Positions 27,371 through 36,300 of a stretch of 64,000 nt of DNA are shown one piece after another. The first letter of the stretch is position 1. The number at the start of each line of letters is the position of its first letter. The position numbers and the translations under genes were made by a program. Under the pieces are notes generated by a model. That model made no database searches. It was not told where the DNA came from and was given only the letters and a program-made list of their open reading frames with translations. Source of the DNA: Streptomyces sp. H27-H5 (GTDB lineage: Bacteria > Actinomycetota > Actinomycetes > Streptomycetales > Streptomycetaceae); NCBI RefSeq assembly GCF_026627505.1, contig NZ_JAPNLK010000038.1:1-64000 (forward strand), read 5' to 3'.

Positions 27371-27667
27371 TCAGAACCAGTTGAGGGTGAGGGTGAAGGT
27401 GGTGTGGGTGGTGGCGCCGGTGGGGTCGGTGGCGGTGATGGGGTGGGTTCCGGTGGTCCAGGGTGTGCCGGTGATGCGTCCGGTGGTGGGGCCGAGGGTG
27501 AGTCCCCAGGGGAGTGTGGTGGTGGTGTAGCGGATGGGGGGTGTGCCTCCGGTGGTGGTGAGTCGGATGGTGCAGGTCTGGTTGAAGCGGCAGGTCTGTG
27601 GTCCGGGGTCGACGATCCGCAGATCACCCGACGTCGGGGTCGGCGTGGGAGTCGGGGTCGGCGTGGG
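27371..27667 (-). repeat. Inverted long repeat, copy A (Ig-like tail)
   Basis: About 297 bp from the stop codon of the propeller gene into its PT linker match 48389-48691 on the opposite strand. I count one substitution (Gly versus Asp codon) and one 6-bp deletion relative to copy B. Identity ends abruptly at the stop codon on one side and inside the PT-repeat array on the other. Confidence 0.9.
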
Positions 27668-28645
27668 AGTCGGGGTCGGCGTGGGAGTCGGGGTCGGCGT
27701 GGGAGTCGGGGTTCCGGCGCAGCCCGGGGTGGCCTCCGGCGGCAGTGGCACGCGCCAGATCCGGGCGTCGTTCTCCGAACCGACCAACAGGCCGGCGCAG
27801 TCGGCGTACGTGAGCGTCTCACCCTGCGGCTGGGCCGGCAGCGCCACGTCCGCGAGCTTGTTCCCCGCGGTGTCGTACACCGTGGCGGTGTTGGCCCCGA
27901 GCGGTCCACCGCTGCGCAGGGCGTAGGAGGCCCCGGACGGGGAGAAGGCCCCGTCGGTCGTGAACACCGGGCCCGACCGGACCGGGGAGAGGGTGTTGAG
28001 CTGCCCGGACACGGGCGGCAGCGGGGCCTTGTACAGCTTGCCCGCCGCGCCGATGAGTTTGGTCGCGATGTAGAGCTGCCCGGTGACGGGGTCCGCGAGC
28101 AGGGACCCGGCGTCGTGCCGGCCGTCGGAGTAGGCGAAGCGGTGGCTGGTCGGGGTGACGGACGCGTCGGCGAGCACCTCAGGTTCGGCGAAGGCGTGGA
28201 CGGTGATCTCGGCGCGGCCGGCGAAGTTGTCCCCGATGTCGCCGACGAGGATCACGGGGGACCCCCCGGCGTCCTTGCCGAGCGCGAGGCCTTCCCAGTC
28301 GGTGTTGCCGACGCCGGTGACGGTGTAGGTCGCCACGAGCCGGCCGGATGTGGTGTTGCAGTCGACGGCGAAGACCTGATTGGTGTTGCCGCTGTCGTTG
28401 ACTGCGTAGAGGACGCCCGGGTGCCTGCGGCTCATGGCGAGACCGCTGAGTTCGGCCAGACCGCCGGGCAGGTCGCACGCGCGCGCGGGGGCCGGCGCGG
28501 CGGCCGGCGCCGCCGGGTCGGGGGGCGCCGGGGTCGCGGAAGCGGTGGCGGCGCCACCGGTCGCCCAAGCGGCGGCCGGCAGGGCGACGGCGAGGACGGC
28601 GGTGGCGAGGGCCGCCGCCCATGGTGTTCTGCGGGTGGGTGCCAT
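27371..28645 (-). CDS. Secreted propeller-like protein with PT linker and Ig-like tail
   Basis: A 424-aa exported protein. The signal peptide covers about residues 1-30 (ALATAVLAVALPAAAWA). Residues 45-300 look like a beta-propeller or esterase-like fold (LAELSGLAMSRRHPGVLYAVNDSGN, VGNTDWEGLALG, VGDIGDNFAGR). A (PT)n linker follows, then about 90 residues resembling an Ig-like/putative-Ig domain (CRFNQTCTIRLTTTGG, then ITGTPWTTGTHPIT). That tail is virtually identical, also in DNA, to the tail of the phosphoesterase gene ending at 48691. ATG at 28645; an in-frame ATG at 28654 is an alternative. Wall association is a guess. No precise function is assigned. Confidence 0.72.
   Translation of the reverse strand: MAPTRRTPWAAALATAVLAVALPAAAWATGGAATASATPAPPDPAAPAAAPAPARACDLPGGLAELSGLAMSRRHPGVLYAVNDSGNTNQVFAVDCNTTSGRLVATYTVTGVGNTDWEGLALGKDAGGSPVILVGDIGDNFAGRAEITVHAFAEPEVLADASVTPTSHRFAYSDGRHDAGSLLADPVTGQLYIATKLIGAAGKLYKAPLPPVSGQLNTLSPVRSGPVFTTDGAFSPSGASYALRSGGPLGANTATVYDTAGNKLADVALPAQPQGETLTYADCAGLLVGSENDARIWRVPLPPEATPGCAGTPTPTPTPTPTPTPTPTPTPTPTPTPTSGDLRIVDPGPQTCRFNQTCTIRLTTTGGTPPIRYTTTTLPWGLTLGPTTGRITGTPWTTGTHPITATDPTGATTHTTFTLTLNWF
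27633..27712. repeat. 18-bp tandem repeat encoding Pro-Thr
   Basis: Units of GTCGGGGTCGGCGTGGGA (plus strand) occur four times in a row with a partial fifth. On the coding minus strand they give an alternating Pro-Thr linker between the two domains. Such arrays are prone to slippage and probably vary between strains. Confidence 0.85.
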
Positions 28646-28756
28646 GCGCACCATGTGAGGGGACGTCGGGCGCGGATGCCAGGGCCAACGCCGTCCCGTT
28701 TGAGCATGGTTCAATGCCGAACCGACATGCCTCGCGGTCCGCAAGGCCTGTTCCGG

Positions 28757-29650
28757 TCAGGGTGCGGGCTCACGTACGGGGGCTTTGTGCAGGGCGTGCG
28801 CGATGAAGGCCCGGGCCGTCCGACCGAGGGGGCGCCGGGTGTGGGCGATGCCCACGGGGCGCAGCAGGGGCGGGGTGAACGAGCGGATCTCGGCGCGCGT
28901 GCCGAAGGCCCTGGAGACCACGTCCCGGTACCAGATGAGCGAGCCGCGCCCGTCCGTCACCCCGGTGACCCAGGCGAGTCGTTCGTCGACTTCCAGGCGG
29001 GGTTCGGGGCGCACGCCGAGGCAGCTGAACATGGCCTCCATCTCGGTCCGTCGGCCGGTGCCCGGGCACGGCAGCACCATGGGCAGCCCGTCGAGCAACC
29101 GGAACGGCATCGGGTCCGGCAGCCGGGAGCCGATGGGCGAGATCAGCACCACCTCCCGCTCCTGGACGTGGTGCGTGGACAGCTCCTGGTCGATCGGCAG
29201 GTCGACCAGCGCCAGTTCGGCGCTGCCGCCGGTGAGTTCCTGGACCAGGGCCTCCCGGCTGTCGCGCTGCAGGACCCGGACGTCCACCCCGGGATGCCGT
29301 CGGGTGAAGGAGGGCACCAGTTCGGCGGCCAGGTCCAGCGCCAGGGTCGGGGTGGCGACCAGGACGAGGGTGGTGCGGACGGCGTCGCCGTGACCGGTGC
29401 CGATGTCGTCGATCGCCTCGACGGCGCTCAGGACGGTGCGGGCCAGTCGTACCACCCTGGACCCCTCGGGAGTGAGGTCCACGCCCCGGCCCCGGCGGGC
29501 GAGGAGTTCCACGCCGAGATCGCGCTCCATGGCCTGGACGGCCCGGGAGAGGGCGGACTGGGCCACGAAGACCGAGGCGGCCGCGCCCGTGATGGAACGG
29601 CAGTCCGCGACGGCGACGAGGTAGCGAAGCTGCGCGAGTGTGGGGGTCAT
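28757..29650 (-). CDS. LysR-family transcriptional regulator
   Basis: A 297-aa regulator. The N-terminal winged helix is TLAQLRYLVAVADCRSITGAAASVFVAQSALSRAVQAMERDLGVELLARRGRGVDLTPEG (about 3-62). The LysR substrate-binding domain (about 90-290) includes LALDLAAELVPSFTRRHPGVDVRVLQ. It would act as a tetramer responding to a small co-inducer. It is encoded divergently from the polyketide operon across a 659-bp gap, which is the classic arrangement for a LysR regulator and its target; regulation of the operon is therefore likely but inferred. ATG at 29650. Confidence 0.9.
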   Translation of the reverse strand: MTPTLAQLRYLVAVADCRSITGAAASVFVAQSALSRAVQAMERDLGVELLARRGRGVDLTPEGSRVVRLARTVLSAVEAIDDIGTGHGDAVRTTLVLVATPTLALDLAAELVPSFTRRHPGVDVRVLQRDSREALVQELTGGSAELALVDLPIDQELSTHHVQEREVVLISPIGSRLPDPMPFRLLDGLPMVLPCPGTGRRTEMEAMFSCLGVRPEPRLEVDERLAWVTGVTDGRGSLIWYRDVVSRAFGTRAEIRSFTPPLLRPVGIAHTRRPLGRTARAFIAHALHKAPVREPAP

Positions 29651-30309
29651 GACCGGACGGTAACCGGGTGATGCCGTACCTGTAAGGGGCAGCATGGTGA
29701 ACAACTCCCGCGCCTCGGTGCGCCGTTCATGCCCGGGTGGCGAGAAGGCATACCGGCACGGCATGACCGTGCGCCTCGCCCCTCCCCTCACGCCTTCCCC
29801 GGCCCCGGCCCGAGGGGTGGACATCGCCGCAGGCCACCGGGCGGACGGGGGTGCAGGGCGGCCCGGGGGCGGAGGGTCGGGAACCGGCCGGCGGGTCCGG
29901 GAAGAGCGAGGGAACCCACTCCGCATACCGGTTGACAGTGCACGGTCATCACCGCACGATGCATCGCGGCGCCGGGGATTTTGACCACCGCTCAAGCCCG
30001 TCCGAACCGACGACGGGTCACCCGGCCGCGGCACGCACCGCGCCGGCGGAGTCGTCGACCGGCGTTGTTCTCCCGTCCTGCCCGCACGGCCCGCACCCCC
30101 ACAGCACGGCCCGTACGGCCCACGCGTCGCCCCGCACGGCACCGGCACCGCAGGCCCCCGCGCGCCTCACCGCGAGGCACCGGTGCGCGCACCACGCCAC
30201 GTGACACGGCACGACACCACACGGCACCACGGACCGCGCACCACCGCCCCACACCACCGCCCGCGCAGCAAACGCACCGCACCGGAACGCACCGGAAGAA
30301 GGAGCGCCC
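29651..30309. other. Long divergent region upstream of the polyketide operon
   Basis: 659 bp without a credible gene. Short related motifs (GCATACCGG, GGCATGACC, ATGCCGTACC) recur at 29670-29765, where LysR sites could lie. From about 30010 to 30300 the plus strand is strikingly C- and A-rich, with repeated ACGGC, GCACC and CACC words and few T. Frames open across this stretch look like composition artefacts. A ribosome site AAGGAG ends 5 nt before the GTG at 30310. Confidence 0.6.
29932..29960 (+). promoter_or_regulatory. Candidate promoter of the polyketide operon
   Basis: TTGACA (29932-29937), 17 nt, CACGAT (29955-29960). The -35 is consensus and the -10 is partial. It would give a leader of about 345 nt that includes the C/A-rich stretch. 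Confidence 0.4.
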
Positions 30310-33300
30310 GTGACCCCCCACCCCGCGCAGCCCCCCGCCACCCGTGACCTGGTCGTCGCGGCCTGCCCCTTCGAGGAGCCGCACCCCCGCATCGTCACCG
30401 CCGCCGAGCGCGCCGGGTCCCTCGGGCTGCTCGACCTCGGCCGGGACCCCGGACCCGCGCGGGACGCCTTCGCGGAGCTCGGGCGGCGGCTCGACGGCCG
30501 GCCGTACGGGGTGCGGGTACCGGTGGGCTGTCCGCTGGGCCCCGGGGAGCTTCCGGCGCAGGTGGACACGGTGTTGCTCGCCGATGTCGCGCAGCACGTC
30601 CCGGAGCGGGTGGCCGCCTGGGCGGCGGCCCCCGGTTCCCCCCGGGTCTGGGCCGAGATCACCGACCTCGGGGAGGCGCGGGCGGCGGTGGCGGCCGGGG
30701 CCGGGGCGATCGTGGCCAAGGGGCACGAGGCCGGCGGTCGGGTGGGCGCGAGCACCACCTTCGTCCTCCTCCAGCGGCTGCTGGCCGGGCCCGGACCGGG
30801 GGTGCCCGTCCTCGCGTGCGGGGGCATCGGCCCGCACACCGCGGCGGCCGCCGTCGCGGGCGGGGCCGCCGGTGTGCTGGTCGACGTACAACTGGCCCTG
30901 ACCTCGGAGGGGGTGGCCGGTCTGCCCGCGGAGGTCGTGGCCGCGCTGCGGGCGATGGACGGCTCCGAGACCCGGCTCGTGGACGGGCACCGGGTGTTCG
31001 CCCGGCCCGACCTTTCGCCGCCCGACGGAGCGGCGGCGCTTCTGCTCGGGGCCCGGGACCTGCGGACGCAGTTGCTGCCCGTCGGCCAGGACGGGGGCGT
31101 GGCGGACCGACTGGCCCGACGGCACCGCACCACGGGCGGGGTGCTCCGGGCCGTGCGGGCCGCCGTCGCCGGGCACATCGGGGCCGCCGCCAGGGAGAGA
31201 CCGCTGCTCGGATCCCGGGTGGTGGCGCAGGGCCCGATGACCCGGGTCAGCGACCAGGCGGCGTTCGCCGAGGCGGTGGCCGCGGCGGACGGCGTGCCCT
31301 ATCTCGCCCTCGCCCTGACCCGGGGCCCGCAGGCGCACCGGCTGCTGGCCGAGACTGCCGAACGGCTCGGGGACCGCCCGTGGGGCGTGGGCCTGCTCGG
31401 CTTCGCCCCGCCCGAGCTGCGCCGGGAGCAGCTCGCGGCCGTGGCGCGGGTGCGTCCCCCGTACGCGATCATCGCCGGCGGCACCCCGGCGCAGGCGGCC
31501 CCGCTGGAGGCGGCGGGGACGGTGACGCACCTGCACGTCCCCTCGCCCGGACTGCTGGAGCGGTATCTCGCCGAGGGGGCCCGGCGGTTCGTCTTCGAGG
31601 GGTCGGAGTGCGGCGGGCACGTCGGGCCGCGCGCCTCGTTCCCGCTGTGGGAGGAGCAGATCGAACGGCTGCTGTCCTGCGCCGAACCGGCCGCGCTGGA
31701 CGTCCTGTTCGCCGGCGGCATCCATGACGAGCGGTCCGCCGCGATGGCGGTCACGGCCGCCGCGCCGCTGATCGCCCGGGGGGCGCGGATCGGCGTACTG
31801 ATGGGCACCGCCTACCTGTTCACGCGGGAGGCGGTGGCGGCGGGCGCGATCCTGCCGGGTTTCCAGCGGACGGCGGTGGAGTGCGAGGAGACCGTCCTGT
31901 TGCACACGGCGCCGGGCCATGCCACCCGCTGCGCGGACACCCCGTACGCGGGAACGTTCGAGGAGACCAGACGGCGGCTCGCCGAGGGCGGGACCGAACC
32001 GCGCGAGATATGGGAGGAGTTGGAGCGGCTGAATCTGGGCCGGCTCCGGATCGCCGGCAAGGGGCTGCGTCGGGGCCCGGCCGGCCTGGAACCGGTGAGT
32101 GAGCGGGAGCAGTTGAGCGACGGACTGTTCATGCTCGGCCAGGCCGCCACCCTGCGGTCCGGGACCACGACGGTGGCCGCGCTGCACGCCCAGGTCACCC
32201 GGGGGGCGACGGAGTTCCTGGACCGGCGGGTCGCCGAGACGGCCGGGGCGGCCGAGGAGGAGGCCGGTCCCGTCGTCGAACCGCTCGACGTCGCCATCGT
32301 CGGAATGGCCTGCGCCTACCCGGGGGCGCCGGGTCTCGACGCCTACTGGTCGCAGATCCTGGCCGGCCGGGACGCCGTCACGGAGGTTCCGGTCGAGCGT
32401 TGGGACCCGGGGCTCTACTACGATCCCGACCCGGCCCGGGCCGGGGAGCGCACCCCCTCGCGCTGGGGCGGTTTCCTGGCGCCGATGCCGTTCGACGCCC
32501 TCGCCCACGGCATTCCGCCGACCTCGCTGGCCGGGATCGAACCGGTGCAGCTCCTGGCCCTGGAGATCTCGGCGCGGGCGCTCGGGGACGCCGGGTACGG
32601 CCGGGGCAGGGAGTTCGACCGCTCGCGGACCTCGGTGGTCTTCGGCGCGGAGGCGGGAACCGAGCTGGCGGGCGCGTACGGGATGCGCGCGCTGTATCCG
32701 GCCTATCTGGGCGAGCTGCCGCCCGCGTTGGACGAGCAGTTGCCCCGGCTGACGGAGGACTCCTTCCCGGGCATCCTCGCGAACGTGATCGCGGGGCGGG
32801 TCGCGAACCGTCTCGACCTGGGCGGCGCCAACTGCACCGTGGACGCCGCCTGCGCCTCCTCGTTGGCCGCGCTGGACCTGGCCTGCCGGCAACTGCGTGA
32901 CGGTGACAGCGACATGGTGGTGTGCGGCGGCGCCGACGTGCACAACGGCATCAACGACTACCTGATGTTCGCCTCGGTGCGGGCCCTGTCCCCCGGGGGC
33001 CGCTGCCGGCCGTTCGACGCCTCCGCGGACGGGATCGCGCTCGGCGAGGGGGTGGGCGCCCTGGTGCTGAAGCGTTTGACGGACGCGGAGCGCGACGGCG
33101 ACCGGATGTACGCGGTGATCAAGGCGGTCGGCGCGTCGAGCGACGGCCGGTCGCTGGGGCTGACCGCGCCCCGACCGGAGGGGCAGCGACGGGCCCTGGA
33201 GCGGGCGTACGCCCGGGCCGGCGTCTCCCCGGCCGACGTGGGACTGATCGAGGCCCACGGCACCGGGACCGTGGTCGGCGACAGCACCGAACTGTCCGTG

Positions 33301-36300
33301 CTGAGCGAGGTGTTCACCGCCTCGGGGGCCGAGCCGGGATCCTGCGCCCTGGGTTCGGTCAAATCGCAGATCGGCCACACCAAGTGCGCGGCCGGGCTGG
33401 CCGGCCTGATCAAGGCCGCATGGGCGGTGCACACGGGCATCCGCCCCCCGACCGCGCACCTGAGCACGCCGAACGCGGCCTGGCGGGCCGAGGACGGCCC
33501 GTTCGTCTTCGACACCGAGGCCCGGCCGTGGGCGGTGCCGGTGGAGCGGCGGATCGCGGGCGTCAGCGCGTTCGGTTTCGGGGGCACCAACTACCACGCG
33601 GTGGTGGCCGGTTACGGAGGCGCGGAGGAGCCGGGACACGGGCTGGAGGAGTGGCCGGCGGAGTTGTTCTGCTTCCGGGGCGAGGACCGGCGGGCCGCGG
33701 GGCGGGCGATGGCACGGCTCGCCGCCCGACTGGAGGAGAACGACGCGGCCGGCCGGCCCTGGGCCCTGCGGGACCTCGCGGCGGAGGCCTCCGCTTCGGG
33801 TACCGGGCCGGTGCGGGTGGCCGTGGTCGCCGCCGACGCGGACGAACTGGCGGTACGGCTGGAGCAGGCCCGCGGTTTCACGCCGGGCGCGGGGGTCCAC
33901 GTACGGGAGGAGGCGGCCGACCCCGGCGGGGTGGCGTTCCTCTTCCCCGGGCAGGGCAGCCAACGCGTGGGCATGCTCGGGGACTTGTTCATGGCGTTCC
34001 CCGCCCTGCGCGGGCTCCTGGACGAGGCGCCGGAGGGGGTGGCGGGCGCGATGTTCCCGCCGGCCGCGTTCACCGCGCCGGCGCGGGCCGCTCAGCGGGC
34101 GGCCGTCACCGACACCCGCGTGGCGCAGCCCGCCCTCGGGCTGGCCGGCGCCGCGGCGCACCTGCTGCTCGGCCGGCTCGGCGTGCGGCCGGACTGTGTC
34201 GCCGGGCACTCGTACGGGGAACTGACCGCGCTGTGGGCGGCGGGCGCGTACGACACGGCGAGCCTGTCACGGCTGAGCACGCGCCGGGCCGAGGCGATCC
34301 TGGCGGCGGCCGGAGCCGATCCCGGCGCGATGGCGGCGGTGTCGGCGGCGCCGGAGGAGGTCCGGGGCGTCGCGGCGCGGGCCGGGTGCGTGGTGGCGAA
34401 CCACAACGCACCCCGGCAGTGCGTGGTCTCGGGCCGCACGGAGGCGGTGGCCGAGGCGGTGGACGCGCTCCGGGCGTCCGGGCACACGGCCGAACTCCTG
34501 CCGGTGGCTTGTGCGTTCCACAGCGAGGTGGTGGCCGGGGCCGAGTCCGCGCTCGCCGCCGAGCTGGCGGCGACGGCGGTGTCCGTGCCGAGCGTCCCGG
34601 TGTGGTCGAACACCACGGCGGCCCCGTACCCGGCCGACGCCGACGGCGTACGCGGCCTCCTGGCGGGCCAGGTGGCGCGGCCGGTCCGGTTCGTCGACGA
34701 GGTGGAGGCCATGTACGCGGCCGGCGTCCGGACGTTCGTGGAAGCGGGCCCGGGCCGGGTGCTGTCCGGTCTGACGGCCCGGATCCTGGGCGATCGCCCG
34801 CACACGATGGTGCCGTTGGACATGCCCGGAGAGCACGGGCTGGTCCGACTGGTGACCGCCCTGGCCGAGTTGGCCGCGGCCGGGGTCCCGATCGCCCCCG
34901 AAGCCCTGTTCCGGGGCCGCACCGCCCCGCTCCCGGACCGGGCCCCGCGACGCCCGGGCTGGCTGGTGGACGGCCACCTGGTCCGCACCTCGGCCGGCAC
35001 CCCGATCCCGGGCGGCCTCCGCCCCGCCCACCGCATCCCCCGACCGGAGGCACCGATGAGCCCGCAGAGCGCCGCCGACCAGGACGGCTCCCCCCTTCCT
35101 CCCCTGTCCGCCCGGTCCCCCCGCCCCATCGAGACCCCGGCCCCCGCACCGAGGCCCGACACCGCGTCCGGGAACGGCCACGCGCCGATCGCGGCCCCCG
35201 GTCCCCGTGACGAGGCCGTGCTGGAGTACCTCCGCGGCTCGCGCCTGCTGATCGAGGCCCAACGCGAGGTTCTGCTGGGCTACCTGGGCCGCACCGGGCC
35301 CGGCGCGGGCGCGCCGGCCGCACCGGAGCCGCATCTCCCCGCCCGGCCCGCACCGGGCACGGCGTGGGGCGACGGCCCCGTCTGGAGCGACGGTCCGGCG
35401 TGGGCCACGGCCGGGCCCGACGGCCACCCGCCGGCGTCGGGGAGCCCGGGCCGTTCACCCGACCCGTGGGGGTCGGCACCGGTCAACGGCCGGGAGCCGG
35501 CGCACGCGACCCCGGCGCCGGGGCCTGCGAAGCGCGGCGGCGGAGCGGCGATCGAGGCGCCGGCGCCCCCCGATCCGTGGCGGGCGGCCGGCCCCGACAC
35601 CCCCTACGACGGTCCGGTGGACGGGCCGACGGACCGGCCGGACGCCCCGGCCGCGCCGCTGACCGCAGGCGGGGTGATGGACGTCGTCCTGGACATCGTG
35701 CACACCCGGACCGGCTATCCCCTGGACATGCTCGACCCCGGGCTGGACCTGGAGGCCGACCTGTCCATCGACTCCATCAAGCGGGTCGAGATCATCGGCG
35801 CCCTCGCCGACCGGATCGGCCTCCCCCGGGACCCGGGCGGCTCCGCCGAGTCGGCCGTCGAGGAGCTCTCCCGCCTCAAGACCCTGCGCGGCGTCGTCGA
35901 CTGGGTCGTGTCCCACACCACGCCCTCCGCCGGCGGGTCCGACACCACGATCGCCGACCTCACGCCCGCCGAGACCGCGACCACCGGCGCCGCGGCCCAC
36001 GACACCGACACCCCGGCCGGTGTCTCGGCGTCGACCGGCGCACGGTACGACGGGCCCGGCATCCGCCCCGCCGGGCCGCGGCCGCGCCGGATGCGCGTGG
36101 ACCTCGTACCCGTCGCACCGCCCGCCGGGGATCCGGCCGGACTGCGCGGGCTGCGGATCGGGATCGTCGACGACGGGCAGGGGGTGGCGACCGCACTGAG
36201 CGGGGCGCTGGAGTCCCACGGGGTCGAGGTGCGGTTGCTGTCCGGGCCCGAGGCCGGCCACGACGGGCTCGTCGACCTGTCCGCGCTCCGGGCCGCTCAG

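Noticed and set aside
27633-27712. CRISPR-like array
   Set aside because: The 18-bp units are contiguous without spacers and lie in frame as a Pro-Thr linker.
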